A DNA stretch of 40,099 bases from Halodesulfovibrio sp. (GCA_003252375.1 QKEJ01000103.1:1-40099), one strand, 5' to 3'. Counted from the stretch's first letter, positions 31,700-40,099 are shown. The notes: generated from the letters alone by a model not told the origin. Made by a program: numbers and translations.

Positions 31700-32779
31700 C
31701 TACATGGTGAACATGAGCATGTTGGGCCGTACGGAAACCTGCGGCACCTGGGCGAACTCTCGCTCCGCATTCTCGCGCATGCGCTCCATGGTCTCCCCGG
31801 CAATGAGCCGCCCAAACAGGCGGTTGCCATACGTGAAATTGGCGGCGTAGTAGAGCACGTACTTCTTGTACAGCTTGATGGCGCGGCTGGGGATATTCCA
31901 TTTTTCAATGGCATCCAGAAAGGCAAACAGGGTTTCCCGGTAGGTTTCCTCGGTGGGGACAAAGCCCCCGGTCCATTCGGCGAACACCCAGGGACGGGCA
32001 ATGCCGATACGGCCGAGCGAGATCCCGTCGCACCCGGTGCTGTCCAGCACCCGCACGCAGTCCTCGGGCGTGAAAACGTTGCCATTGCCGAAGACCGGCA
32101 CGCCCACGGCCTTCTTCACCAGACGGATATGATCCGTCCGGGGGGGCCGGCTGCGCCGGTCCGGGGCCACGCGGGGATGGAAGGTCAGGGCATCGGCTCC
32201 GGCCTCTTCCAGCATGCGGGCAAAGGCGACCGCCGGTTCCGGTTCCGGCTGCCAGCCGGTACGAAACTTCACCAGCACGGGGATATCCACGGCAGCCCGC
32301 ACCCGCTCCACCATGCGGCAGGCCCTTTCGGGATCACGCATGAGATCTGCCCCGCACCCGCGCAGGACTATGGGGGAAACCGAACAGCCCATGTTGATGT
32401 CCACGCCCCAGAACCCTTCGGCCTGAATGCGCTCCGCCGCCCGGGCCATATCGTCCGGGTCGGCACCAAAGATCTGGCATACCAGGGAGGAGAGTTCTTC
32501 GGGACGCCAACTGAAAACAGGAGATACCGAGGGCTTTTCCGTGGGCACGGCGCGGGCGCTGCACATACCGGTAAAGGCAAGGCCGCAGCCACCGAAGCGA
32601 GCCGCAACCTCGCGGAACGCCACATGGCCCAGACCGGCCATGGGCGCCAGCCACAGACGGTTGGCAAGGGTCTTGCCCCGGATGTTCAACGGCCGGGTAA
32701 GCCGTTCGGCCAGAGACGGGGCAGCCTGCGACGATACGTTCTGCACGGTGCAGGCAATGGGGTCCGGGCAATTGCTCAT
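31700..32779 (-). CDS. tRNA-dihydrouridine synthase family protein
   Basis: The 359-residue flavoenzyme reduces specific uridines in tRNA to dihydrouridine using NAD(P)H. The FMN-binding barrel is seen in WLAPMAGLGHVAFREVAARFGG, the catalytic cysteine Cys132 in DINMGCSVSP (usually NxGCP; here Ser replaces Pro), VLVKFRTGW, LTFHPRV, and VPVFGNGNVFTPEDCVRVLDSTGCDGISLGRIGIARPWVF. The C-terminal helical domain is present. The subfamily (DusA, B or C) is not clear. It lies just downstream of the phosphoesterase gene on the same strand (28-bp gap). Confidence 0.9.
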   Translation of the reverse strand: MSNCPDPIACTVQNVSSQAAPSLAERLTRPLNIRGKTLANRLWLAPMAGLGHVAFREVAARFGGCGLAFTGMCSARAVPTEKPSVSPVFSWRPEELSSLVCQIFGADPDDMARAAERIQAEGFWGVDINMGCSVSPIVLRGCGADLMRDPERACRMVERVRAAVDIPVLVKFRTGWQPEPEPAVAFARMLEEAGADALTFHPRVAPDRRSRPPRTDHIRLVKKAVGVPVFGNGNVFTPEDCVRVLDSTGCDGISLGRIGIARPWVFAEWTGGFVPTEETYRETLFAFLDAIEKWNIPSRAIKLYKKYVLYYAANFTYGNRLFGRLIAGETMERMRENAEREFAQVPQVSVRPNMLMFTM

Positions 32780-32807
32780 AGGGGCCTACGATAAAGAGGA
32801 TAGCGCG

Positions 32808-33365
32808 CTAGGCGCAGAGCCCGTACAGGCAGCGTTCCAGCACGACTTCCCCGGCAAGCGTGATGACGCGGAAAATGCCGTCTTCGAAAAGACCGTAGGA
32901 TGGCTCGTTGCCCTCCTTGGGCAGCGAAATGGAACCGGGGTTCCACACGCCGATGCCATTCACGACATGGGCACGCGGCACATGGGTATGCCCGTAGACG
33001 AACACATCACCTTCGCACAGGGGCGGCATATCCGTCTCGCTCCACAGATGCCCGTGGGTCAGGAAGAGCCGCATGCCGTCAATGAACAGCCAGGAGTAGT
33101 CCGTGCGCATGGGGAACTGGAGCAGGGTCTGGTCCACCTCGGAATCGCAGTTGCCGCGGACGGCGATGATGCGGTCCCGGTACATGTTCAGAAAGGCGGC
33201 CGTGGATTTGGGGTCGTACCCCTCGGGCAGGGGATTGCGCGGGCCGTGGTAGAGAATGTCCCCCAGCACGACCACAGCGTCGAGCGTTTCCGGCTCGGCG
33301 GCGGCGAACACGGTCTGCACGCGGGGCAGGGAACCGTGAATATCGGAAACGAACAATATCTTCAT
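32808..33365 (-). CDS. YfcE/MJ0936-type metallophosphoesterase
   Basis: The 185-residue length is the usual one for YfcE. Metal-binding motifs of the calcineurin-like family are complete: DIHGSLP, VVLGDILYHGPRNP, VRGNCDSEVD, LTHGHLW and VYGHTHVPR, followed by NPGSISLPKEG. Such enzymes hydrolyse phosphodiester bonds in small molecules; the physiological substrate is unknown. It is the first gene of a two-gene unit with the dihydrouridine synthase. The ATG at 33365 starts directly with the first beta strand KILFVSDIHG. Confidence 0.92.
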   Translation of the reverse strand: MKILFVSDIHGSLPRVQTVFAAAEPETLDAVVVLGDILYHGPRNPLPEGYDPKSTAAFLNMYRDRIIAVRGNCDSEVDQTLLQFPMRTDYSWLFIDGMRLFLTHGHLWSETDMPPLCEGDVFVYGHTHVPRAHVVNGIGVWNPGSISLPKEGNEPSYGLFEDGIFRVITLAGEVVLERCLYGLCA

Positions 33366-33548
33366 TGGTCTTGTCTCCCAACAATGACGCCACCGCCCAT
33401 GGGGCGCGGCATCCTCTCCATTAATCTCTCACCGGAAACAGACCGGAAAGGAACATTGCCGCACGACAGCGGCGCAGGCGGGTCTATACCCATTGCCGCC
33501 GTAAGGCAACCCCCGGATCCGGAGCGGCGACGAAAGAGAAAGGGACGC

Positions 33549-33917
33549 CTACAGCACCTCTATTGTGATGCGTCTGGGCACCTGCTCCTCACGGCGGGGA
33601 ATGAAGATGACGAGCACCCCGTTGGCAAGCTGGGCGGCAATGCGCGATTTGTCCATGGTATCCGTCAGCGCGAACTGGGCGCTGTACTCCACATCGCCGA
33701 ATTCCATGGCGTGTACCCGTTCGCCGTTGCACAGCTGGTGGCTGGTGCGGGCATTGATGGTCAGCTCGTCATCCTCAATGTGCACCACGAGATCCTCGCG
33801 GCGCACACCGGGCATGTCGAGATACAGGTGGAAGCCGTCCTCGCGTTCCACAAAGTCTGCGGCGGGACGGATTCGCGGAGCCATGCCGCATCGGTCAGGC
33901 ATCTGATTCTGGTGCAT
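33549..33917 (-). CDS. Hsp20/alpha-crystallin small heat-shock protein (second of pair)
   Basis: The 122-residue protein is an alpha-crystallin domain with short extensions: DGFHLYLDMPGVRREDLVVHIEDDELTINA, then SAQFALTDTMDKSRIAAQLANGVLVIFIPRREE. The typical A-x-x-x-N-G-V-L motif is present. The C-terminus has the conserved I-x-V (ITIEVL). It keeps unfolded proteins soluble as an oligomeric ATP-independent chaperone. AGGGGGTGAT precedes the ATG. It follows the other Hsp20 gene with a 19-bp gap, so they are one transcript and may form mixed oligomers. Confidence 0.92.
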   Translation of the reverse strand: MHQNQMPDRCGMAPRIRPAADFVEREDGFHLYLDMPGVRREDLVVHIEDDELTINARTSHQLCNGERVHAMEFGDVEYSAQFALTDTMDKSRIAAQLANGVLVIFIPRREEQVPRRITIEVL

Positions 33918-33936
33918 GCAATCACCCCCTGCGGCG

Positions 33937-34350
33937 TTACCGGGATTCTATGTGGATTGTCTGAGGACGCTCGGCAGTTGCCTTGGGCAGCAGCACTTCC
34001 AGCACACCGTCCCGCATGGTGGCGCGGACCTTTTCGGCACTGACGGGCATATTGATGCGCACCACCCGCTGGAACGGCCCCGTGGGACGTTCCTGCCGAT
34101 AGTACTTCCCCTTGGCGGGCTTGAGCTCACCCTTCAGCACCAGCGTCTTGTCGGTCAGGGTAAGCTCCACGTCGGCAAGATCGGCGCCGGGAATAAGCGC
34201 CCGGACAACCACTGCCGCCTCGCTTTCACCTATGTAGAGCGGGGGAAAGGCCACCTGCCTGCCGCCAGCCGTGTACGGCTGGGACATTTCGCCCATCATG
34301 CGATCAAGCAGATGCGGGAAATCGTAGAACGAGCCGAAATCAATGACCAT
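33937..34350 (-). CDS. Hsp20/alpha-crystallin small heat-shock protein (first of pair)
   Basis: The 137-residue protein has an aromatic N-terminal stretch (DFGSFYDFPHLLDRMM) and an alpha-crystallin domain: VVVRALIPGADLADVELTLTDKTLVLKGE, then GPFQRVVRINMPVSAEKVRATMRDGVLEVLLPKA, with the DGVLEVLLPK signature and C-terminal IHIE. CAGGAG lies before the ATG. No CIRCE element was seen in the 67 bp upstream, and no heat-shock promoter can be named with confidence. It pairs with the Hsp20 gene downstream. Confidence 0.92.
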   Translation of the reverse strand: MVIDFGSFYDFPHLLDRMMGEMSQPYTAGGRQVAFPPLYIGESEAAVVVRALIPGADLADVELTLTDKTLVLKGELKPAKGKYYRQERPTGPFQRVVRINMPVSAEKVRATMRDGVLEVLLPKATAERPQTIHIESR

Positions 34351-34417
34351 GCTTCATTCTCCTGCCTGTTTGCGGGCCAGCCGCCACCGGCGGCACCCGC
34401 CCGCGTGCATACCGGAG

Positions 34418-34618
34418 CTACTTGACGCTACGCTCACCCTTCTCCCACCGTTCGACGGGCACGGCTTCCTCGATGAGCATCACGGGGATCTCGTCACGGA
34501 TGGGGTACACGGTCTTGCAGGCGGCACAGGCAAGGCCGTCCTTGCCATCCACCAGGGTTACGGACTGCCTGCACTTGGGGCAGGCAAGAATGGTCAGCAG
34601 ATCGGGATTTATGGCCAC
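34418..34618 (-). CDS. Trm112-family small zinc-finger-like protein
   Basis: The 66-residue protein begins at GTG (34618) with AAGGAGA upstream. It has two CxxC pairs, CPKC and CAAC, as a zinc ribbon-like fold, then the conserved YPIRDEIPVMLIEEA. This is the UPF0434/Trm112 family; in other domains Trm112 activates methyltransferases, and in bacteria its role is unsettled. It lies 67 bp upstream of the Hsp20 pair on the same strand. Confidence 0.9.
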   Translation of the reverse strand: MAINPDLLTILACPKCRQSVTLVDGKDGLACAACKTVYPIRDEIPVMLIEEAVPVERWEKGERSVK

Positions 34619-34783
34619 GGAGAATCTCCTTGTCGTTGTATGGGCAGCACCGCCGGGCGGCGCAGCAACTCCTTCCATCATATACACTTGGACGGGATTT
34701 CTCAAGTCGCCCGCTCCTGCAAATCCCCCACGCATGCAGCACCGCATTTGACATGCCCGGCCCGAAAAACATACATTTCCATC

Positions 34784-35650
34784 ATGGCACGCACCTACAT
34801 TGATCTGCACACGCACTCCACCGCCTCGGACGGCAGCGACTCTCCGGAAGACCTCATCCGGCAGGCCAGGAAGGCGAACGTCACCACGCTGGCCCTCACG
34901 GACCATGACACCACCGCCGGGGTGGAAGAAGCCATGGAGACAGGGCGCGAGGTCGGGGTTGAGGTCATTCCCGGCTGCGAACTGAGCGTGGGCACCGAGT
35001 ACGGGGAACTGCACATCGTGGGATTGTGGATCGCCCCCAAGGCCCCCGCACTGGCCGAGGCCATGCAGCTGCTGCGGGACCACAGGGCCACGCGCAACAT
35101 CCGGATTGTCGAAAAACTGCAGGAGCTCGGCTACGCCATCACCTATGACGAGGTGCTGGAGCTTGCCGGCGAAGGCTCCGTCGGCCGCCCGCACATTGCA
35201 CGGGTCCTTCTGAACAATGGCTTCCGGGGCACTCTGCACGACGTGTTCTCCAGCCTGCTCGGCGATCATGGCAAGGCATACGTCCCCAAGCGCATCCTTT
35301 CACCCGAGGAAGGAGTACGCCTGCTCAAGCAGGAAGGGGCCACGGTGTCACTTGCACACATGTACCTGCACGGCTATCCCGACGAATGGCTCCAGGACAT
35401 GGTCGCCACCCTTGCAGCCCAGGGAATGGACGCCATCGAGGCCTATCACAGCGAACACGACAGCCGCTCCACGCGGCGCGCCGTGGACCTTGCCGCACGA
35501 CACGGCCTTGCCCTGACCGGCGGTTCGGACTATCACGGCGCGGTCAAGCCGAACATCATGCTCGGACGCGGCAAGGGCGGACTCTACGTGCCCCCCTTCG
35601 TACTCGACGACCTCAAGACCCTGCGGCGCTCCCAGGGCCTGCCGGCCTGA
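34784..35650 (+). CDS. PHP-domain phosphoesterase
   Basis: The 288-residue protein has the PHP metal-binding motifs in order: DLHTHSTASDGSDSPEDL, LALTDHDTTAGVEEA, GCELSVGTEYGELHIVG, a central helical insert with GSVGRPHIARVL, and TGGSDYHGAVKP near the end. This matches the YciV/TrpH-like group, some of which remove nucleotides from short RNA or hydrolyse 3',5'-bisphosphonucleotides. No clear ribosome-binding site is seen before the ATG at 34784. The U32 gene follows after 32 bp, so the two are probably one operon. It diverges from the Trm112-like gene. Confidence 0.9.
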   Translation: MARTYIDLHTHSTASDGSDSPEDLIRQARKANVTTLALTDHDTTAGVEEAMETGREVGVEVIPGCELSVGTEYGELHIVGLWIAPKAPALAEAMQLLRDHRATRNIRIVEKLQELGYAITYDEVLELAGEGSVGRPHIARVLLNNGFRGTLHDVFSSLLGDHGKAYVPKRILSPEEGVRLLKQEGATVSLAHMYLHGYPDEWLQDMVATLAAQGMDAIEAYHSEHDSRSTRRAVDLAARHGLALTGGSDYHGAVKPNIMLGRGKGGLYVPPFVLDDLKTLRRSQGLPA

Positions 35651-35682
35651 CCCTCACCTTTCACCACCGGATCTTTCTGCTC

Positions 35683-36975
35683 ATGCCTATTTCCCTGCCG
35701 GAACTTCTCTGTCCTGCCGGCGACATGGATCGCCTTGACGCCGCCCTGACATACGGGGCCACCGCCTGCTATCTCGGCGGCAAGTCGCTGAGCCTGCGGG
35801 CAGGAACCGGCGGCTTCGACTGGCCTGAGCTTGAGACGGCCTGCAGCAAGGCGCACGCACAGGGCGCATCCATCTATTATACATTGAACGTGCTCCCCCA
35901 CGAGACCCACCTTCCGGGCATTGCCGAATCCCTTGAGCGGCTCGCGGACTCCGCTGTGGACGGGCTGATCATTGCCGACCCCGGCGTCCTGCGCATGGCC
36001 CGGCGCTATGCCCCGGACAAGCCCGTGCATCTGAGCACACAGGCCAACACGGCCAACAGCGAAGCCGTGGGGTTCTGGTACGACCTGGGCATCCGGCGGG
36101 TGAATCTTGCCCGGGAACTGGGCGTACGCGCCATGCGCGATCTGCTCCGCACCTACCCCGACATGGAATTCGAAATCTTTGTCCATGGCGCCATGTGCCT
36201 TGCCCTGTCGGGCCGCTGCCTGCTCTCCGCATGGCTGAACCGTCGCCCGGCAAACCTTGGCGAATGCACGCACCCATGCCGTTTCGAGTATCGTGCCACC
36301 GAACTCTCCGGCCGCTGCCACGACTGCGCCGACGGACTGGGCGAACCGCACGGACATGCGGGCGAAATGCGTCTTGGGGTCGAGGAACGTTCCCGGGACG
36401 AAGGCACCATGTGGGAGATCACCCGGGAGGAACCCTACAGCGCTTTCTGGGCTCCGGAGGATCTCTGTCTGGTGCGCTACATGCCGTGGTTTGTCCGCAA
36501 CGGCATTGCCTCGCTCAAGATCGAGGGGCGCATGAAGACGCCGAGCTACGTGGCACACGTCACGGATGCCTACAGGACGGCCCTTGATGACGTGGCGGCC
36601 GGACGCTTCAGACCGGACCGCTATCTCTTCGAACTGCGGAACACGGCCTCCCGCAACCTGAGTACGGGATTCTTTCTGCCCGGCGGCAAGCGAATATCGC
36701 TCCCCCCGCTGCCCGCCGAAGAACGCCGCCCCATTGTGGCGCAGGTGCGTGAACAGGTCGGCAACGCCGCATGGCGCATCTCCGTCCGCTCCCCATGGGA
36801 GCTTCAACGGCCCATCCAGATCATGCAGCCCGGCCTGCGCCGCCCCGAACTGGCGGCCGGAACCTACGGACTGGAAAATCACCGGGGCGAGGCCTGCACC
36901 CTGCTGCATCCGGGCATGGACGGCCTGCTGCGCTGCGACTCCGACCAACTGGCAGAAGGATTGTTCCTGCGCTAA
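35683..36975 (+). CDS. U32-family protein (TrhP/RlhA-like)
   Basis: The 430-residue protein has the U32 signature: EIFVHGAMCLALSGRCLLS, then NLGECTHPCRFEY, with cysteines that in relatives hold an iron-sulfur cluster. The N-terminal PELLCPAGDMDRLDAALTYGATACYLGG and the later SLKIEGRMKTPSYVAHVTDAYR are typical. Although called peptidases, characterised bacterial members (TrhP, RlhA) are needed for hydroxylation of tRNA or rRNA with prephenate-linked chemistry. Here the target RNA is unknown. It lies after the PHP gene and 63 bp before the hybrid kinase. Confidence 0.9.
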   Translation: MPISLPELLCPAGDMDRLDAALTYGATACYLGGKSLSLRAGTGGFDWPELETACSKAHAQGASIYYTLNVLPHETHLPGIAESLERLADSAVDGLIIADPGVLRMARRYAPDKPVHLSTQANTANSEAVGFWYDLGIRRVNLARELGVRAMRDLLRTYPDMEFEIFVHGAMCLALSGRCLLSAWLNRRPANLGECTHPCRFEYRATELSGRCHDCADGLGEPHGHAGEMRLGVEERSRDEGTMWEITREEPYSAFWAPEDLCLVRYMPWFVRNGIASLKIEGRMKTPSYVAHVTDAYRTALDDVAAGRFRPDRYLFELRNTASRNLSTGFFLPGGKRISLPPLPAEERRPIVAQVREQVGNAAWRISVRSPWELQRPIQIMQPGLRRPELAAGTYGLENHRGEACTLLHPGMDGLLRCDSDQLAEGLFLR

Positions 36976-37038
36976 CCCCCTGCCGCGTTTGCCGAGCGCC
37001 TCTTGCCATGCCGACACAGCAACGCTAGAGTCCCCCCC

Positions 37039-38616
37039 ATGACAGAGCATACCAGCCCCATACGCCCGCCCCAGCACCGGGAAGAGCATGACGTCCGCAG
37101 TTTCTTCGACAACGCGGTCGAAGGCATGTTCCGCAAATCCCGCTCGGGCACGTTTCTGCTGGTCAACCCCGCCATGTCCCGCATCTTCGGCTACCCTTCC
37201 CCCGGGGCCATGCTGCAGCAGTTTCCGCAGGACCGGCAGAGCATCCTGCTGGACGCCCCCAAGTTCCTCGACATGCTGGACCAGCTCAAGACCCACGGCA
37301 GCATCCACAATTTCGAACTCCAGTTCCGCCGCAAGGACGGACGGCTGATATGGGCCCTCATCAACGCCCGAGCCGTCTACACGACCAAGGGCTCCATACG
37401 CCATTACGAAGGCACCCTCGTTGACATCACGCAACGCAAGGAAACCGAATTCCAGCGCGCCTTCATTGAGGAACAGCTCCGCCAGGCCCAGAAGCTGGAA
37501 GCCGTGAGCATTCTTGCGGGCGGCATGGCCGCCGACTTCGGCGCCCTGCTCCCCCCCATCATCAGGAACACCGAGGAAGCACTCCGCGCCCTGCCGGAGA
37601 ACCACACCGTGCGCCGCAACCTGAACGAGGTGCTCGGGGCGGCCAACCGCGCCAAGGCGCTGATGCACCAGGTCCTCACCATCAGCCGCCAGCGCGAGGG
37701 AGACAAGCGCCCCGTGGCCATGGCTCCCATTGTCACGGAGGCCCTCGACGACATTCGCCCCCTGCTCCCTCCCGGACTGCTGCTGCGCGAAGACCTTTCC
37801 GCCCAGCCCGATACCGTGCTGGCCGATCCGACCCAGATACGGCAGGTGCTGGACAACCTGATGAGCAACGCCATGCGGGCCGTGGAGGATGACGGCACCA
37901 TCAGCATCAGCCTGCGCAATGTTGAGCTGGACGAACGCACGGCCGCCTTCAGGGCGGACCTCAGCCCGGGACACTATATCCGGCTGACCGTACAGGACAC
38001 CGGCTGCGGCATGTCCGAACAGGTGGCCACACGCATTTTCGACCCCTTTTTCACGACCGAGACCAGCAGGGGAGCACAGGGACTGGGCCTCTCCGTGGCC
38101 CACGGCATTGCCCGCGCCCACGACGGTGGCATCACCGTGCTTTCCGAACAGGGACTCGGCTCCACATTCTGCCTGTACCTGCCCTCCCATGCCCGGGAAG
38201 TGGACCAGAGCCAACCGCTGGCCCCGGCACCGCGCCTGGGCAGCGAACGCATTCTGGTTGTGGACAATGACCCTCGCGAACTCCGCAAATGGCGGGGACT
38301 GCTCGCACCACTCGGCTACCGGCTCGACACCATTTCAGGGAGTGTGGAGGCCCTGCGGGTCTTCATGGAGGCTCCAGCCACCTTCGACCTCGTGGTCACG
38401 GCCTTCGGCATGCCCCAGATGGACGGACTGGAGCTGGCCCGTACCATGCTGGGCATTCAACCCACGGCCAGAATAGCCCTGTGCCGGGACGCCGCCGATG
38501 CGGTCACGCCGGACCTTGCCCGGGAATCGGGCATCTGCTGCATTTCGCGCAAGCCACTTGATTCACAGGACATGCTGCACCTTCTGGAGACAGCATTGGA
38601 CGCCACTGCGGACTAA
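37039..38616 (+). CDS. Hybrid histidine kinase lacking the phosphoacceptor His and receiver Asp
   Basis: From the ATG at 37039 the protein has 525 residues: PAS (about 18-135, FFDNAVEGMFRKSRSGTFLLVNPAM), a dimerisation helix region (about 145-220), an HATPase_c domain (about 255-385) and a receiver (about 400-520). The H-box, usually LAGGIAHDFNN, reads LAGGMAADFGA: the histidine is Ala165. ATP-binding motifs are kept (LDNLMSNAMRAV, DTGCGMS, FDPFFTT, GAQGLGLSVAHGI). In the receiver, DND and a lysine (SRKP) remain but the phosphoacceptor is Ala455 (VVTAFGMP). It should bind ATP without normal phosphotransfer. The sigma-54 regulator follows after 24 bp. An earlier ATG (37003) is less likely. Confidence 0.9.
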   Translation: MTEHTSPIRPPQHREEHDVRSFFDNAVEGMFRKSRSGTFLLVNPAMSRIFGYPSPGAMLQQFPQDRQSILLDAPKFLDMLDQLKTHGSIHNFELQFRRKDGRLIWALINARAVYTTKGSIRHYEGTLVDITQRKETEFQRAFIEEQLRQAQKLEAVSILAGGMAADFGALLPPIIRNTEEALRALPENHTVRRNLNEVLGAANRAKALMHQVLTISRQREGDKRPVAMAPIVTEALDDIRPLLPPGLLLREDLSAQPDTVLADPTQIRQVLDNLMSNAMRAVEDDGTISISLRNVELDERTAAFRADLSPGHYIRLTVQDTGCGMSEQVATRIFDPFFTTETSRGAQGLGLSVAHGIARAHDGGITVLSEQGLGSTFCLYLPSHAREVDQSQPLAPAPRLGSERILVVDNDPRELRKWRGLLAPLGYRLDTISGSVEALRVFMEAPATFDLVVTAFGMPQMDGLELARTMLGIQPTARIALCRDAADAVTPDLARESGICCISRKPLDSQDMLHLLETALDATAD

Positions 38617-38640
38617 TCCGCAACGCAGTCCGGAGCATCC

Positions 38641-40099
38641 ATGGCACGAATTTTCATCATAGATAGCGACGCCGTCTTCTGCGAAGCCCTCGGGGCCATC
38701 GTTGCAGGCCTCGGCCACACGGCTGAGCACGCCTGCTCCCTTGCATCCGCCCTCAATAGTCCCGGCCTGCGCGGCGCCGACATCATCTTTCTGAACACCC
38801 TGATGCACGACGGCAACGGCCTTGATCTCCTGCCCCGCCTGCGCACGGCCCCGGGCAGGCCCGAAGTGATCATGGTTACGGATGCGGCCACGGCGGACGG
38901 CGCGGAACGCGCCATTCGCAACGGCGCCTGGGACTACGTGGCCAAGCAGGGCGCAGTGGACCGCATGGTGCTCCCCCTCATCCGGGCGCTGGAATACCGC
39001 GGCCGCAGACCCAACAAGCGCGAGGAAGTCCGCCTCAAGCGCGACTCCATCATCGGCAGCAGCCCGGAACTGACCCGCTGTCTCGACATTGTCTCGGAAG
39101 CAGCCGCCTCCGACGCCTCCGCGCTCCTGTACGGAGAGACCGGCGTGGGCAAGGAAGTCTTCGCCCGCGCCATCCACGACAACAGCCAGCGCCATTCCGG
39201 GCCGTTCGTGGCCGTGGACTGCGCCTCGCTTTCACGCACGCTCGCCGGCTCCACGCTCTTCGGCCACCGCAAGGGGGCCTTCACGGGTGCGGACAAGGAC
39301 AGGGACGGCCTTGTGGCGCAGGCGCACAGGGGCACCCTTTTTCTGGATGAAGTGGGCGAACTGCCCATTGCCATGCAGAAGATCTTCCTGCGGGTACTGC
39401 AGGAACACCGGTTCCGTCCCGTGGGCGGACGTGCCGAGATCACCTCGGACTTCCGGCTCATATGCGCCACCAACCGCAATATCGAGGAGATGGTCTCGCG
39501 CGGCACCTTCCGCAGCGACCTGCTCTTCCGCATGCGCACCGTGGTCATGCATATCCCGCCGCTGCGAGAACGCGACGCGGACATTCCCGAACTGGCAGAG
39601 CACTACATCCGGCGTATCTGCGGCAAGTACGGCATGGGCTCCAAGGGCATTTCCACGGACTTCACCTCGGCCCTCAGACAGTACCAGTGGCCGGGCAATG
39701 TCCGTGAACTCATCCATACGCTGGAGCGGGCCGTCCTGGCCGCGCAGGACGACCCGAAGCTCTTCTCGCGCCACCTGCCGGATCATCTCCGCATCAGCAT
39801 TGCCCGCGCAGCCGCCATGGCCGGAGCACAGGGAGACCGGGAAACGCTGCCCGGCACCCCTGCCCCTGCTACAGGCACGCAGCCGGATTCCATCCCCGGT
39901 AAGGAGAGCCCGGCCGCTGCATGGCCTCCTCCCCTTGCAGACGATACACACGGTGACACATTCACGCCGCCCCTGCGCCCCGGCGCTGCGTGTTCCATCG
40001 CCGATGCCACCGACATGGGCCATGCCCAGCAGGCAGCCCCGGCAGGCGTGACAGGAGCGAAACAGCGCGCATCAGGCGGAAATCAGACAGCCCCCGCCT
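38641..40099 (+). CDS. Sigma-54-dependent regulator with Asn in place of receiver Asp, C-terminus outside window
   Basis: The visible 486 residues comprise a receiver-like domain (about 1-120), a sigma-54 AAA+ domain (about 140-380) and a long linker rich in Pro, Ala and Gly after residue 385; the DNA-binding helix-turn-helix is expected past the window edge. In the receiver the phosphoacceptor is Asn52 (IIFLNTLMHDGNG) and the lysine is followed by Gln rather than Pro. The AAA+ motifs are intact: GETGVGKE (Walker A), RKGAFTGADKDRDG, GTLFLDEVGEL (Walker B), RFRSD-like FRSDLLFRM and WPGNVREL. It should be able to activate sigma-54 promoters, with control other than phosphorylation of Asp. GGAG precedes the ATG. 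Confidence 0.9.
   Translation, partial: MARIFIIDSDAVFCEALGAIVAGLGHTAEHACSLASALNSPGLRGADIIFLNTLMHDGNGLDLLPRLRTAPGRPEVIMVTDAATADGAERAIRNGAWDYVAKQGAVDRMVLPLIRALEYRGRRPNKREEVRLKRDSIIGSSPELTRCLDIVSEAAASDASALLYGETGVGKEVFARAIHDNSQRHSGPFVAVDCASLSRTLAGSTLFGHRKGAFTGADKDRDGLVAQAHRGTLFLDEVGELPIAMQKIFLRVLQEHRFRPVGGRAEITSDFRLICATNRNIEEMVSRGTFRSDLLFRMRTVVMHIPPLRERDADIPELAEHYIRRICGKYGMGSKGISTDFTSALRQYQWPGNVRELIHTLERAVLAAQDDPKLFSRHLPDHLRISIARAAAMAGAQGDRETLPGTPAPATGTQPDSIPGKESPAAAWPPPLADDTHGDTFTPPLRPGAACSIADATDMGHAQQAAPAGVTGAKQRASGGNQTAPA

Noticed and set aside
34380-34394. GCCGCC-ACC-GGCGGC hairpin as terminator after the Trm112-like gene
   Set aside because: The stem is only 6 bp and no T run follows on the minus strand, so termination is not supported.

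Overview
This 40.1 kb window is GC-rich chromosomal DNA, most likely from a sulfate-reducing deltaproteobacterium of the Desulfovibrio group. That placement is inference from recognisable proteins: a bacterioferritin very like the Desulfovibrio coproporphyrin-haem type, a UPF0324 (putative sulfate exporter) membrane protein with a sigma-54 two-component system, a DUF1786 protein and a PaaK-type ligase. I see no insertion sequence, integrase, CRISPR array or rRNA. Two tRNA-Leu genes (GAG and CAG) are present, and almost all of the DNA is coding.

Layout. 1-7.8 kb: the start of an isochorismatase-family hydrolase diverging from a GlxA-type regulator, an Xaa-Pro aminopeptidase, a receiver-like/TPR protein, bacterioferritin, a DUF4198 exported protein, a CheY-like receiver and a Tim44-like protein. 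7.9-13.4 kb: a signalling block with a MASE1-like/HD-GYP protein, a NarL-type regulator, a small phage-CII-like regulator, and a compact operon of receiver, PAS histidine kinase and SpoIIE-type phosphatase. 13.5-18.5 kb: an RluA-family pseudouridine synthase converging on an RNA methyltransferase, then paaK-DUF456 and a DUF1786 protein. 18.7-23.5 kb: tRNA-Leu(GAG), three consecutive outer-membrane-type lipoproteins including an LpoB-like one, an EamA/EmrE-type transporter and a stand-alone PP2C phosphatase. 23.5-31.4 kb: a leftward locus made of the UPF0324 transporter, a 91-residue membrane protein, a large sensor kinase with a CxxCH motif in its predicted periplasmic domain, a sigma-54 response regulator broken by a 10-bp tandem duplication, and a glycosyltransferase. 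31.4-36.98 kb: tRNA-Leu(CAG), a Dus enzyme, a YfcE-like phosphoesterase, two Hsp20 proteins, a Trm112-like protein, a PHP phosphoesterase and a U32 protein. 37.0 kb to the end: a hybrid histidine kinase and a sigma-54 regulator (cut by the window edge).

The window is dominated by signal transduction: at least eleven two-component, phosphatase or cyclic-di-GMP proteins. The most unusual points are: (a) the terminal kinase/regulator pair, in which the kinase H-box histidine, the kinase receiver aspartate and the regulator receiver aspartate are all substituted while the ATPase and AAA+ motifs look intact, suggesting a signalling pair that works without conventional phosphotransfer; and (b) the transporter/sensor/regulator locus, with a good sigma-54 promoter candidate in front of the transporter but a frame-disrupting 10-bp duplication in the only adjacent sigma-54 activator. 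All functional statements come from reading motifs by eye; no database search was run.
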